From NCBI GenBank assembly GCA_029940375.1, contig JAPYUX010000002.1, positions 254,361 through 316,230 of the forward strand: DNA of 61,870 nucleotides, read 5' to 3'. Shown piece by piece: positions 17,588-27,031 of this stretch; positions within the stretch are counted from its first letter, which is position 1; every line of letters begins with the position of its first letter. The translations under genes were made by a program, and so were the position numbers. The notes beneath the pieces are model-generated. The model did no database searches. It saw nothing but the letters and a program-made list of their open reading frames with translations, and was not told the DNA's origin. The stretch is from Dehalococcoidia bacterium (GTDB lineage: Bacteria; Chloroflexota; Dehalococcoidia; Lucifugimonadales; Lucifugimonadaceae).

Positions 17588-18586
17588 ATGAAAATCGCAA
17601 TACTAAAGAAACCATATTGCATTGAAATTCAAGAAGTAAAACTAAAAAATAATCTTGAATCTGATGAAATAAGAGCAAAAACTGTTGTTAGTGCATTAAA
17701 ACTTGGTACAGATCGAGGTAACTATGAGGGCGCCGAAGATGTTCCAGGTGCGCCTACTTATCCAAGATGGGTAGGGGATTCAAATCTAGCCATAGTTGAA
17801 GAAATTGGATCGAATGTTCAACAGTTTAAAGTTGGAGATAAAGTAATTGCTCAACTTCCACATCAATCAGAATGGATAGCTTCTGAAAATTCAAATATTT
17901 GCGGTGTTCCTGATGGAATAAAAAATGAAGACGCCGTTTGGGCTACTTTATACTCTTTAAGTGGGTTTTGTTTCACAAAAGGAGGATTTATTCCTGGCGA
18001 AAATGTTGCTGTAGTTGGGTTAGGAATATTAGGACTAGGTGCTGTAGCACTTAGCCCTCTCTATGGTGCAAACAAGACTATTGCAATAGGAAACAGTGAA
18101 ATTAGAAATAAAATGGCTGAAAGTGTAGGAGCTGATCATTCTGTATTAAGTGATGATAAGAATTTAGAGGAAAAACTTAATGAATTTACAGAAAATGAAG
18201 GAATAGATTTAGTTATTCTTACAGCAAATCCTTGGGATGCATATATTTCTAGTTTGAAAAGTGTAAGAACTGGTGGAAGGATTGCAAACGTTGCTCTTTC
18301 AGGTCGAGGAGAGGAAACAACATCTTTTAATCCTTTCCCAATGGAACATTTTTATAGTAAAGGAATTAGTATCATAGCAGTAAGTGGAGGTTATCCTGCA
18401 AACCCCAGAATGACTTCTTGGAAAACTCGTTGCCTGTCGATTCTTAACCTTATGAAGAAAAATAAATTGAATCCCAGTGTACTTAATACCCACAGAATGA
18501 ATTATACAAAAATCCCTGAAGCATACGATTTAATGACAAAGAGAGATAAACAAATGCTTGGGGTTATTTTTGACTGGGAGATATGA
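17588..18586 (+). CDS. MDR-family NAD(P)-dependent oxidoreductase
   Basis: A 332-aa medium-chain dehydrogenase/reductase. A GroES-like N-terminal half contains VEEIGSNVQQFKVGDKV. The nucleotide fold begins AVVGLGILGLGAVAL. The usual Cys and GHE zinc signature of alcohol dehydrogenases is absent, so it is probably a zinc-independent or atypical member. ATG is preceded by AAGGTAAGG. The stop overlaps the neighbouring start region of the GNAT gene, so both are one transcript, divergent from the aminotransferase. Confidence 0.85.
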   Translation: MKIAILKKPYCIEIQEVKLKNNLESDEIRAKTVVSALKLGTDRGNYEGAEDVPGAPTYPRWVGDSNLAIVEEIGSNVQQFKVGDKVIAQLPHQSEWIASENSNICGVPDGIKNEDAVWATLYSLSGFCFTKGGFIPGENVAVVGLGILGLGAVALSPLYGANKTIAIGNSEIRNKMAESVGADHSVLSDDKNLEEKLNEFTENEGIDLVILTANPWDAYISSLKSVRTGGRIANVALSGRGEETTSFNPFPMEHFYSKGISIIAVSGGYPANPRMTSWKTRCLSILNLMKKNKLNPSVLNTHRMNYTKIPEAYDLMTKRDKQMLGVIFDWEI

Positions 18587-18587
18587 T

Positions 18588-19403
18588 ATGACATTAGATA
18601 TTTCTGAAACCCTTGATCGAACCATAAAAAGTTGGATTAAAGAAAAATTAACTGTAACTGAAAGAGTTAAAATAAAAGAAAAGATAGTACATGTTGGCGA
18701 TATTTCTAAAGAAGAAAAAAATGAGAGACCAATTTGGTTTTTTGATTATCAGAATGAGATTTATCTTGGATCAAATGAAAATGTAAGAGAAGAAATTCTT
18801 GATTTGATCGATAGATTAGGTAGAGACATGATTTTTTCAGCCTTCGGTATGTATGAAATTTCTAGAATTACACATAAATTTGGATATTACGTATGGGGAC
18901 CAAGTTGGTTTATGTTTGCTGAACAAAATCAATGGATCAACATAAATAAACACAAAGTAGAAATTTTAAATCAAAAAGAAACTGAAAAGCAATTGGATTT
19001 TGGAATATTTTGGCACAATTATAGAAACTGTATTCGAAGCTTCGTCGTAAAAAAGAATAAAAAAATCCTAGCTGCAGCAACATTATTTAAAATAAATGAT
19101 AATTTTGCAGAAATAGGAGTAGATACGCATCCTGAAGCTCAATTATCTGGACTAGGAAGTACAGTTTATTCTGCAGCAGGAACGTGGGCTTATGAAAATA
19201 ATATAATACCTTTTAGTTCAGTAGGACCTTGGAATGTACCATCTACTAGAACTCAATTAAAATGTGGGATGAAGTATGTAGGTGTTGATATGAAAGGAAC
19301 TAAGGAATTCAAAGTACCACCTCAAATTTTGGGTTCTCCAAGTAGAGAGATTAGAGTTGAAAATTACTATCCAAAATGGGCTTTTAACAAGGAAATATAT
19401 TAA
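18588..19403 (+). CDS. GNAT-fold acetyltransferase-like protein
   Basis: A 271-aa protein. Its C-terminal half (about 140-235) reads as a GNAT fold: VVKKNKKILAAATLF strand, AEIGVDTHPEAQLSGLGS acetyl-CoA loop, then AAGTWAYENN helix. The N-terminal half is of unknown fold. ATG at 18588 has GGGAG eight bases upstream; the open frame further upstream lies within the MDR gene. Substrate unknown. Cotranscribed with the MDR gene. Confidence 0.7.
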   Translation: MTLDISETLDRTIKSWIKEKLTVTERVKIKEKIVHVGDISKEEKNERPIWFFDYQNEIYLGSNENVREEILDLIDRLGRDMIFSAFGMYEISRITHKFGYYVWGPSWFMFAEQNQWININKHKVEILNQKETEKQLDFGIFWHNYRNCIRSFVVKKNKKILAAATLFKINDNFAEIGVDTHPEAQLSGLGSTVYSAAGTWAYENNIIPFSSVGPWNVPSTRTQLKCGMKYVGVDMKGTKEFKVPPQILGSPSREIRVENYYPKWAFNKEIY

Positions 19404-19511
19404 CTGTATAAAATTGAACTGAAATTATTAGTTAATAATTAATAACTAAAACGTGTGATTAATTTATATGTATTTTGTAAAATATAATTAAGTCTGTTCT
19501 AAGGGAATTTT

Positions 19512-20189
19512 ATGAATTTATTTGAAATGGTGATAAAAAGCACTAAGGTTCTTCTAAAACCAAAAAACTTATTGTCAACATATAAACAAACAAAAATACG
19601 TTACCATATTGTAACTGAACCTTCATATAAAGAAATGCAATTTGAAGGTAATGATTCTGTTATACGACATGGAGTGGTAACAGCTCAAACCCCTATGGTT
19701 GTTACACCAGATTTCTTGTATAGAACTTCAGGTTTTGGTGATGATGCCAAAGAATATATTAGGGAATTAACCAAAATGTTGGGTAAAAAGGAACCTGCTT
19801 TATTATATACCTATAAAAATGAATCTACAGATATGGAAATTGTAGCCGGGAATCCTATGGAAGTTTCAGAACGAATAAAGAAGCGCCTTGTTAACAATAA
19901 TGCTAATCACACAGTGATTAGAGGAGTTAATGCTTTGTGGGATGTATCGCTTTTGAAATTTATATTTGATTACACAAGAGAATCTGCTAATAATAATTTT
20001 AATGATTTAAGTAAATCTGGATTATTAGAAGATCAAAATGGAGTTCCAGTAGCGGTTCGAAAAAGGATCCAAGGTCTAATAAATGAAGCAAAAAAAGGTA
20101 ATATTAGAGCTACTGATTTACATAAAGAATTGGATGAATGGGGGCTATTTAAAGAATATGAAGATGAATTTTTATCTTTATTCAGATAA
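19512..20189 (+). CDS. conserved-looking protein of unknown function
   Basis: A 225-aa soluble protein with no signal peptide or membrane helix. It is rich in charged residues, with a central alpha/beta-like part and a helical C-terminus (about 150-225). The frame is open with good coding character, and GGG lies before the ATG. It is convergent with the alanyl-tRNA editing gene, with no spacing between the stops. I recognise no motif. Confidence 0.65.
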   Translation: MNLFEMVIKSTKVLLKPKNLLSTYKQTKIRYHIVTEPSYKEMQFEGNDSVIRHGVVTAQTPMVVTPDFLYRTSGFGDDAKEYIRELTKMLGKKEPALLYTYKNESTDMEIVAGNPMEVSERIKKRLVNNNANHTVIRGVNALWDVSLLKFIFDYTRESANNNFNDLSKSGLLEDQNGVPVAVRKRIQGLINEAKKGNIRATDLHKELDEWGLFKEYEDEFLSLFR

Positions 20190-20924
20190 CTAATCTTGCA
20201 CACTTATTCTAATTCGTTTATTAATTTTCCCCTTACTTTCATGACCAATTATCTTTATATATCCAACTCTTGAAGTACTTGAAAGATGGGTCCCTCCATC
20301 TGCCTGTAAATCTAAACCATTAATATTTATAGTCCTAATTGTTTTCAATGATTCGGGCAGTAAATTGACTTTTGTTCTGATCAGGTCAGGTATTTTAAAA
20401 GCTTCTTCTCTCGGAAGGAAATCTACAGTTATTTGTCTATCTTTTTGTACTTCAATGTTTATTTTTGTCTCAATCTCTTCTGTAAACTCAGCTGATAATG
20501 AAGGAAATTCAAAATCCATACGTCCTTTGAGAGGTTCCATATTTCCTCCAGTAACCGCGGCTTGGTAATCTCTCCAAATAACACCACATAGAATATGTAA
20601 TGAAGTATGTGTTCTCATTAACTTATATCTTCTCTCCCAATCTAATATACAAATTATTTCATCTCCAACTCTTAATTTTGATAAATCTGATTTACTAAGA
20701 AAATGAGCAATTTTCCCTTTTTGCCAATTGACCCTATTGATTTCGAAAGAATCTTTATCAGCTTTTATTAATCCAAAATCATTTGGTTGTCCTCCACCTC
20801 CTGGGAAAAAAATGGTTTTATCAACAATAAAATAATCTTCTATAATTTCAACAATAGTAGATTTTATTTCTCTCTTGTATGCATCAATATTGTAAATTTG
20901 TTCAGTCATGTTTTTTAATTTCAC
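20190..20924 (-). CDS. alanyl-tRNA editing protein (AlaX family)
   Basis: A 244-aa trans-editing protein that deacylates misacylated tRNA-Ala. It has FFPGGGGQPNDFG of the N-terminal domain, the HTSLH zinc motif, and GGTHLSSTSRVG. The site before GGTH is Asp (QADGGTH) where the AlaRS editing domain has Cys, so a zinc ligand may differ. The start is M1 or M6 (MTEQ). It stands alone on the minus strand. Confidence 0.9.
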   Translation of the reverse strand: MKLKNMTEQIYNIDAYKREIKSTIVEIIEDYFIVDKTIFFPGGGGQPNDFGLIKADKDSFEINRVNWQKGKIAHFLSKSDLSKLRVGDEIICILDWERRYKLMRTHTSLHILCGVIWRDYQAAVTGGNMEPLKGRMDFEFPSLSAEFTEEIETKINIEVQKDRQITVDFLPREEAFKIPDLIRTKVNLLPESLKTIRTININGLDLQADGGTHLSSTSRVGYIKIIGHESKGKINKRIRISVQD

Positions 20925-20980
20925 TAACTCAATAATACATTACTATACTTTAAATTTATTTAATGTTTTTTTTAAACAAT

Positions 20981-21026
20981 TTAATATTTCTTAATATTGA
21001 TATCAGAAAATTCATATAAATTCATA
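20981..21026 (+). promoter_or_regulatory. helically phased direct repeats before pstS
   Basis: TTAATATT at 20981 and 20991 and ATTCATA at 21010 and 21020 are two direct-repeat pairs, each with a 10-base period, all on one helical face. They lie 38-83 bases before the pstS ATG. Tandem half-sites are typical of response-regulator operators such as PhoB. The AT-rich background makes chance repeats possible. Confidence 0.4.
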
Positions 21027-21063
21027 AATAGAAACATTTTTTGTATATAAGGAGTTGTGCTAA

Positions 21064-21984
21064 ATGTATAAGAAAAATTTTATTGCTTTGTTATTGGTGA
21101 TGTTTTTTTTATATTTTAGTTTAATATCTTGTTTTGCTAATAGTGAATCTTCAACTGTAGAAATTGATGGATCATCAACAGTTTTTCCTATTAGTGTGGC
21201 CGCAGCTGAAATTTTCAGAGAGACTCACCCAAAAGTACAGATTCCTGTAGGTATTTCAGGAACCGGAGGAGGGTTTAAGAGATTTATAGTTGGTGAAATA
21301 GCAATATCTGATGCTTCAAGACCTATAAAAGATCAAGAAATTATAGACGCTACTGAAAATGGAATTGATTTTATTGAACTCACAGTTGCTTTTGATGGAT
21401 TATCAGTTGTAGTCAATAATTCTAATGATTGGGTAGATTGCCTTACGGTTGAAGAGTTGCATAAAGTTTGGGATCAAGGATCTAATATAAATAACTGGAA
21501 TCAAATTCGGTCAAATTTCCCTGATATACGTATGAATCTTTATGGTCCAGGAACGGACTCAGGAACATTCGATTACTTTACCGAAGAAATTAATGGTCAA
21601 GAAGGTAGAACAAGATCTGATTATACGCCATCCGAAGATGATAATGTTTTGGTATTAGGCGTATCAGGAGATAAAGGAGCAATGGGTTACTTTGGATATG
21701 CGTACTATGTAGAAAACACAAAGAGATTGAAATTATTAGGGATTGATGATGGAAATGGTTGTGTTATTCCAAGTGAAACCAGTATCAATGATGGGACATA
21801 TTCTCCTTTATCAAGACCCCTATTTATTTATGTAAATACTTCAGAAATTTTAAGAAAAGAAGTTTATGAATTTGTCAAATTCTATCTAGAAAACGGGCAG
21901 ATGTTGGCTGAAGAAGGAGGGTTCGTTGCTTTGCCCCAAAGTATGTACGATATAGGGCTATCTGCAATCGCTAATAATAAATAA
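21064..21984 (+). CDS. pstS: phosphate-binding lipoprotein PstS
   Basis: A 306-aa extracytoplasmic phosphate-binding protein. The signal has a lipobox ending LISC near residue 22. [36 protein letters not shown] and [10 protein letters not shown] are the phosphate-contact loops of the family. AAGGAG precedes the ATG. No pstCAB, phoU or phoBR genes follow; an intrinsic terminator ends the transcript at once, so it is an orphan binding protein here. Confidence 0.93.
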   Translation: MYKKNFIALLLVMFFLYFSLISCFANSESSTVEIDGSSTVFPISVAAAEIFRETHPKVQIPVGISGTGGGFKRFIVGEIAISDASRPIKDQEIIDATENGIDFIELTVAFDGLSVVVNNSNDWVDCLTVEELHKVWDQGSNINNWNQIRSNFPDIRMNLYGPGTDSGTFDYFTEEINGQEGRTRSDYTPSEDDNVLVLGVSGDKGAMGYFGYAYYVENTKRLKLLGIDDGNGCVIPSETSINDGTYSPLSRPLFIYVNTSEILRKEVYEFVKFYLENGQMLAEEGGFVALPQSMYDIGLSAIANNK

Positions 21985-22006
21985 AGTTTATTCGTCCATA
22001 ATACTA

Positions 22007-22037
22007 AAAAATAGCACCTTAAATAGGTGCTATTTTT
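22007..22037 (+). terminator. intrinsic terminator after pstS
   Basis: A perfect 13-bp stem: AAAAATAGCACCT, loop TAAAT, AGGTGCTATTTTT. It follows the pstS stop by 22 bases. Confidence 0.92.
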
Positions 22038-22077
22038 GTATCATGTTTATTATAAAAATAAAGAAATCATATTATAT

Positions 22078-22698
22078 ATGGAATTATTTGCATACTCCCT
22101 TTTGGCATTTACATTTGGATCGATACCATTCTCAGTAATTCTGACTAATTTATATAAAGGCAAAGATGTTCGATCTGTGGGGGATAATAACCCTGGAGTA
22201 ACAAATGCTTGGAAAATAGGAGGATCTATTTTTGGCATGATTGTATTGCTTATGGAATTTAGTAAAGCTATAATTCCAATTTATCTAGCCATCCACGTTG
22301 GAAATATTACAGGTAACAATTTGATTTTAATTTGTGTTCTACCAATCTTAGGACACGGGTTTTCACCATTTTTAAAATTTAAGGGAGGTAAAGCATTGTC
22401 TGTCACAGCCGGAATGTGGTTAGCGTTATTTGGTATAGAAGCATTTTTGGCTCTTTTTGGTTCCTTAGCTATTGTTTGGACAATACAGAAAAATGATGCT
22501 TGGACAGTAAATCTATCACATTTAGCTCTTTTTCTCTATGGAATGGTAATGGATATATCTAATCAATTTTTTACATTAAACAATTTTTTAATTACTTGGA
22601 TAATTGCTGCTCTATTTATGGCGTTTAAACATAGAAAAGAACTCAGTGAATTACCAAAACTTCGTAATATTAAAAGAGATTTTAGGAGATCAGTATGA
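22078..22698 (+). CDS. plsY: acyl-phosphate glycerol-3-phosphate acyltransferase PlsY
   Basis: A 206-aa polytopic membrane enzyme that forms 1-acyl-glycerol-3-phosphate, the first committed phospholipid step. FGSIPFSVILTNLYKGKDVR, DNNPGVTNAWKIGG and GHGFSPFLKFKGGKALS are the three conserved PlsY loops. ATG at 22078 is chosen; the open frame extends upstream only into the terminator. Its stop overlaps the next ATG as ATGA. Confidence 0.92.
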   Translation: MELFAYSLLAFTFGSIPFSVILTNLYKGKDVRSVGDNNPGVTNAWKIGGSIFGMIVLLMEFSKAIIPIYLAIHVGNITGNNLILICVLPILGHGFSPFLKFKGGKALSVTAGMWLALFGIEAFLALFGSLAIVWTIQKNDAWTVNLSHLALFLYGMVMDISNQFFTLNNFLITWIIAALFMAFKHRKELSELPKLRNIKRDFRRSV

Positions 22699-23909
22699 GC
22701 GATATTTTTAATTATCTTGTAATATCTGTCTGTCTGATTTCTGGATATACATTACTTGTATCTATTTTTAATGTTTTTTATTTTAAAAAACCTAAATTAT
22801 TGAAACCTAAATCAAATAAAAAAATTTCTATAATAGTGCCTTGTAGGAATGAAGAAAAAAATATACTAAAGTGTGTCGATTCATTGCTAGAACAAGATTA
22901 TCAAAATGTAGAAATAATTCTAGTAGATGATAATTCTTCCGATCGAACATGGTATTTGATTAACAATTTATCTAAAAATAATAAAAACATAAAATCAATA
23001 AAAGGCGCAGAACTACCTAATAATTGGCGAGGTAAGAATTGGGCATGTCATCAAGGGTTTAATTCTACAAGAGGCAATTATCTTCTATTTATGGATGCAG
23101 ATACTAAATTGACAAAATTTGCTGTTTCGTCTGGAATATATCAGTTGGAAAATGATAATTTAGAATTTTTATCCTTAGTCCCCAATAGAAAAATAAATAA
23201 CATAGTGGATTTTTTTATATGGAGCATGGTTTCCTTTTTTATCTTTTCATGGATACCCTTATTCCTTGCAAAAAAATCACCCTATAGTTTTTTTGCTGCA
23301 GGATTCGGTCAATACCTTTTATTTACTAGAGAATCTTATGAAAAAATTGATGGCCATAAATCAATTAAAAATTTATTATTGGATGATTTTGAACTTGCTA
23401 GAAGAATAAAATATGTGGGATTCAATTCATCAATTTTTAATGGTACTGATTTAGTAGAAACAGAAGGCTATTCAACATCTGCTAATGCGATTGATGGACA
23501 TGGGAAAACGATATTTGCTGCTTTCAGGTATAATATATTGATTTTCCTATTTGCATTTACTAGTTTATTATTGTTATTTTATGTACCTTTTTTAAATCTT
23601 TTTTCTTTTATTTTGGGTATAGAACTTTATGATCGCCATTTATTTTTTTCCTTTATGTCAGTGATTTTTATGTTTCTTACTTGTTTTATTTCTACAAAAT
23701 CCTTTTCTCTTCCAATAAAATCCCCATTTTTTTATCCAATCTCAATGATTGTTTTATTATTTAGTGGATATCGTTCTTTTTTATCTTCATTTGATGGTCA
23801 AATAGAATGGAAAGGGAGATCAACTCCAGTAATAAATTTTAATAAAATTTACAGAATAATTTTTTTCCCTATTTTAGTTCTTTATTGGGTTTACAGGAAG
23901 ATAAGGTAG
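22695..23909 (+). CDS. membrane family 2 glycosyltransferase
   Basis: A 404-aa enzyme. One N-terminal helix (about 8-28) precedes a GT2 catalytic domain: ISIIVPCRNEE, EIILVDDNSSDRT, LLFMDADTKL (the DxD metal site) and LLDDFELARRIK. Three or four C-terminal helices anchor it. This architecture resembles carotenoid or lipid glycosyltransferases; the acceptor is unknown. It is coupled to plsY by the ATGA overlap, which points to membrane lipid glycosylation. Confidence 0.85.
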   Translation: MSDIFNYLVISVCLISGYTLLVSIFNVFYFKKPKLLKPKSNKKISIIVPCRNEEKNILKCVDSLLEQDYQNVEIILVDDNSSDRTWYLINNLSKNNKNIKSIKGAELPNNWRGKNWACHQGFNSTRGNYLLFMDADTKLTKFAVSSGIYQLENDNLEFLSLVPNRKINNIVDFFIWSMVSFFIFSWIPLFLAKKSPYSFFAAGFGQYLLFTRESYEKIDGHKSIKNLLLDDFELARRIKYVGFNSSIFNGTDLVETEGYSTSANAIDGHGKTIFAAFRYNILIFLFAFTSLLLLFYVPFLNLFSFILGIELYDRHLFFSFMSVIFMFLTCFISTKSFSLPIKSPFFYPISMIVLLFSGYRSFLSSFDGQIEWKGRSTPVINFNKIYRIIFFPILVLYWVYRKIR

Positions 23910-23911
23910 TA

Positions 23912-24676
23912 ATGAGTCCTTTTGTTATAAATAAATTAGCATCTAAATTAGATGAAGGTAAAATTGCCATGATTGCTAATGGATTAAATAATCCAGAAAT
24001 TTGTGATTTTCTAGGACAATTGGATTTTGATGCATGTTTTATTGATATGGAACATGGGAATATAGATTGGAAAGATATTCCTAATATAACAAGAGCATGT
24101 GAATTATGGGGAATGTCGACAGTTTTAAGAGTAAATAGAAACGAAGAAAGTTTGATTCTTAGAGCCTTGGATTTAGGAGTTGGATCGATAATGGTACCAC
24201 ACATTAGATCAGCTGATGATGCAATAAAAGCCTCTAAAGCATGTAGGTACCCGCCACAAGGTACTCGCGGTGTAGCTGGTAATAGAAGATCATACGGTGT
24301 ACATGATTATTATAACAAAGCTAATTCTGATGTTAGATTAATAGGACTAATTGAGGATAAAGAGGCAATAGATAATTTAGATGAAATTCTTGAAGTAGAA
24401 GGATTAGATATACTTTATGTGGCTCCTTCAGATCTAGCTGCAAGCTTAGGCTTTTTAGGTCAAAATGATCATCCAGAGGTTAAAAAAACAATTTTCAACA
24501 CATTGAAAAAAATAATTCAAAAAGGAAAAATATCAGGAACACTTGCCAATGATGAAAACCTTGATGAATATATTGAAATGGGGGTAAAATGTATTGGAAT
24601 TCCTTGGCAATTATGGGTAGTTAAATCCGCAAATAACCTCAAAGACAAAATAAATAAGTTCTATATGAATAATTAA
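23912..24676 (+). CDS. HpcH/HpaI-family aldolase
   Basis: A 254-aa TIM-barrel class II aldolase of the HpcH/HpaI (2-oxo-acid) family. FDACFIDMEHGNID holds a catalytic Glu-His region, VNRNEESLILRALDLGVGSIMVPHI the PHI-type metal loop, and GNRRSYG the substrate loop. ATG at 23912 lies two bases after the glycosyltransferase stop, with GGAAG upstream; the TTG at 23885 is less likely. It probably cleaves or makes a 4-hydroxy-2-oxoacid. Followed nine bases later by an acyl-CoA dehydrogenase. Confidence 0.88.
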   Translation: MSPFVINKLASKLDEGKIAMIANGLNNPEICDFLGQLDFDACFIDMEHGNIDWKDIPNITRACELWGMSTVLRVNRNEESLILRALDLGVGSIMVPHIRSADDAIKASKACRYPPQGTRGVAGNRRSYGVHDYYNKANSDVRLIGLIEDKEAIDNLDEILEVEGLDILYVAPSDLAASLGFLGQNDHPEVKKTIFNTLKKIIQKGKISGTLANDENLDEYIEMGVKCIGIPWQLWVVKSANNLKDKINKFYMNN

Positions 24677-24685
24677 GGAAAAATT

Positions 24686-25882
24686 GTGAGATACATATTT
24701 ACTCAAGAAGATGAAAAATTTAGACAAGAATTACGAGATTGGATTAGAAACGAAATCCCCGTGAATTTTGAAAAATGGCACGGAGTAAATGAAGCGGGAG
24801 AAGATTTTGAATATGGTCTAAAAATCCGGAGAAAATTGGCCAAAAAAGGATGGTTAACCATGGCGTGGCCTAAAGAATACGGCGGTCAAGGAGCATCATA
24901 TATGAAACAAGTAATTTTTAATGAGGAAATGTCATATCATCGTATGCCAGGTAGAGATGGTTTTGGAGCAAAAATGCTTGGACCAACATTAATGGTTCAT
25001 GGTACAGAAGAACAGAAAAAAAGGTTCCTTCCTCCGATAGCTAATGGAGAAGTACAGTGGTGCCAAGGCTATTCAGAACCTGATTCAGGTTCTGACCTAG
25101 CTTCATTGAAATTAAAAGTTGAAGATAAAAAAGATCATTGGCTTGTGAATGGAACAAAAGTCTGGACGTCTATGGCACATAAGGCCACATGGATTTTTTT
25201 CTTGGGAAGAACTGATCCTGTTGCCCCTAAACATAAAGGTATTAGCTTTTTTGTTGCAAATATTGAAGATTCTGGAATAGAAGTACAGCCTATTATTAAT
25301 ATGGTAAATGAACATTATTTCAATCAAGTAATTTTTAACAATGTAAAGATTCCTAAAGATTCATTGATTGGTGAATTAAATAGAGGTTGGTATATAGCAG
25401 CAACGCTTCTGGATTTTGAAAGATCTGGTGTAGAATATCCATCCTCAGCAAAAAGAAATTTTGAGGAAATAATTCAATTTGTCAAAAAAAATAAAAATTC
25501 TTCTGGTGTACCTCTTATTCAAGATCCATATATAAATAAAACACTCGTTGATTTAGACTTAGATATAGAAGCAGCTAGACTGATTGCATATGAAGTGGCA
25601 TATCTACAATCACAAGGAGAAATCCCTAGTATAGAAGGTTCAGTGGCAAAAATCTTAGGAACAACATTAACTCAGAAAATTGCTAAGATAGGAACAGATT
25701 TTTCTGGTTTATATGGTCAATTAACAGATTCATCAGCACCATTTGATGGAAAATATTTAAAACAACAATTGCATGTTACTGCTTTTACTATTTTTGCAGG
25801 AACAACAGAAATACAAAAAAATATCATTGCTACTAGAGGACTTGGCCTACCGAGAGAAGATAAATTAACTTTAAAAAAATAA
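24686..25882 (+). CDS. acyl-CoA dehydrogenase (large-type subunit)
   Basis: A 398-aa FAD enzyme that starts with GTG and has AAGGAAAAA upstream. WCQGYSEPDSGSDLAS and VNGTKVWTSMAHKA are the FAD and acyl-CoA loops. The end FTIFAGTTEIQKNIIA has Ala where short/medium-chain enzymes have the catalytic Glu, as is common in bacterial FadE subgroups that place the base elsewhere. It lies six bases before another acyl-CoA dehydrogenase, which suggests a heteromeric enzyme. Confidence 0.92.
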   Translation: MRYIFTQEDEKFRQELRDWIRNEIPVNFEKWHGVNEAGEDFEYGLKIRRKLAKKGWLTMAWPKEYGGQGASYMKQVIFNEEMSYHRMPGRDGFGAKMLGPTLMVHGTEEQKKRFLPPIANGEVQWCQGYSEPDSGSDLASLKLKVEDKKDHWLVNGTKVWTSMAHKATWIFFLGRTDPVAPKHKGISFFVANIEDSGIEVQPIINMVNEHYFNQVIFNNVKIPKDSLIGELNRGWYIAATLLDFERSGVEYPSSAKRNFEEIIQFVKKNKNSSGVPLIQDPYINKTLVDLDLDIEAARLIAYEVAYLQSQGEIPSIEGSVAKILGTTLTQKIAKIGTDFSGLYGQLTDSSAPFDGKYLKQQLHVTAFTIFAGTTEIQKNIIATRGLGLPREDKLTLKK

Positions 25883-25888
25883 TATTAA

Positions 25889-27022
25889 ATGGATTTAGGA
25901 TTATCTGAAATACAAAAAATGCTTCAACAATCTTCCAGAGAATTTCTTGAAGAGAATTGTTCTATGCAATTTATTAGAGCAATGGAGTCAGACCCTGTAG
26001 GAGTAACAGATGAGCTTTGGAAAAATTTTGCAGAATTAGGATGGTTAGGATTAATGATCCCTGAACAATATGGAGGATCAGGATTTGAATATCAAGATAT
26101 GTCTATTCTTTTAGAAGAAATGGGAAGAGTAGGCCTTTCTGGTCCTTTTTTTAGTACGTCGATTATTGCTGTCCAAACAATTTTATCTGCAGGAAATGAA
26201 ACTCAAAAATCAGAACTTTTACCAAAGATAGCTTCAGGAGATCTTAAATTTTCTCTTTCTTTTTTTGAGAAAAGCGGAAATATATATCCTTCAGAAATTC
26301 AAACTACAACAGCAAGAAAACAAGATGAAGGATGGATTATTAATGGAGAAAAATCTTTTGTTACTGATGCAGCTTCATCAGATTATTTTATAGTAGCCGC
26401 CAAGACAATGGATTCAAAAGAAAAAGGAATATCATTATTCCTTATCCCAAGAGATAATGAAGGCGTAGAAATAACAGAAATGAAAAGTGTTGGAGGAGAA
26501 AAATTATCTAAAGTTAATTTTCAGGAAATCAAAATTGATGATTCTCAATTACTTTCAGATGAAAACTTATCCTGGAATGTTTTATCAAAAGTTTTTCAAG
26601 TAGGAGCTTCTGGAAAGAGTTCTGAAATGGCTGGAGCTGCTACAAAAATACTAGAAATAACAATAGATTATGTTATGAATAGAGAACAATTCAATAGACC
26701 TATAGGTTCTTTCCAAGCAGTGCAACACCAATGTGCAGATATGGCTATAATGTCTAAACTTTGTACACAGTTTGCAAGAAAATCCGCTTGGTATTTATCA
26801 AATCAAGAAAAAAATGCTTTGGAAGTTCATAGATCTAAAGCGTATGTTTCTAAATCTTTTCATGATATTTGTCAAATATCCCATCAATTACATGGAGCGA
26901 TTGGATACACCTGGGATTATAACTTGCAAGTTTATACACGGAAAATGCAACATCAAAAATTAGCATTTGGTGATTACAATTATCATCACAAAAAAATAAG
27001 TGAATTGTTAAATTTAATCTAA
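25889..27022 (+). CDS. acyl-CoA dehydrogenase (second subunit)
   Basis: A 377-aa protein of the same superfamily but distant from its neighbour. It starts MDLGLSEIQKMLQQSSREF and contains GWLGLMIPEQYGGSGFEYQD, GWIINGEKSFVTDA and REQFNRPIGSFQAVQHQCADM. The end lacks the AGTxEIQ motif and reads HGAIGYTWDYNLQVYTRKMQ, as in partner subunits of actinobacterial-type alpha2beta2 acyl-CoA dehydrogenases. Probably forms a complex with the preceding gene product. Confidence 0.9.
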   Translation: MDLGLSEIQKMLQQSSREFLEENCSMQFIRAMESDPVGVTDELWKNFAELGWLGLMIPEQYGGSGFEYQDMSILLEEMGRVGLSGPFFSTSIIAVQTILSAGNETQKSELLPKIASGDLKFSLSFFEKSGNIYPSEIQTTTARKQDEGWIINGEKSFVTDAASSDYFIVAAKTMDSKEKGISLFLIPRDNEGVEITEMKSVGGEKLSKVNFQEIKIDDSQLLSDENLSWNVLSKVFQVGASGKSSEMAGAATKILEITIDYVMNREQFNRPIGSFQAVQHQCADMAIMSKLCTQFARKSAWYLSNQEKNALEVHRSKAYVSKSFHDICQISHQLHGAIGYTWDYNLQVYTRKMQHQKLAFGDYNYHHKKISELLNLI

Positions 27023-27031
27023 AAAAACCTT

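Noticed and set aside
17541-17678. Longer N-terminus for the aminotransferase
   Set aside because: It overlaps the divergent MDR gene and is hydrophobic, unlike the family.
22027-22077. Longer N-terminus for plsY
   Set aside because: The extension falls in the pstS terminator, and the conserved PlsY start is at 22078.
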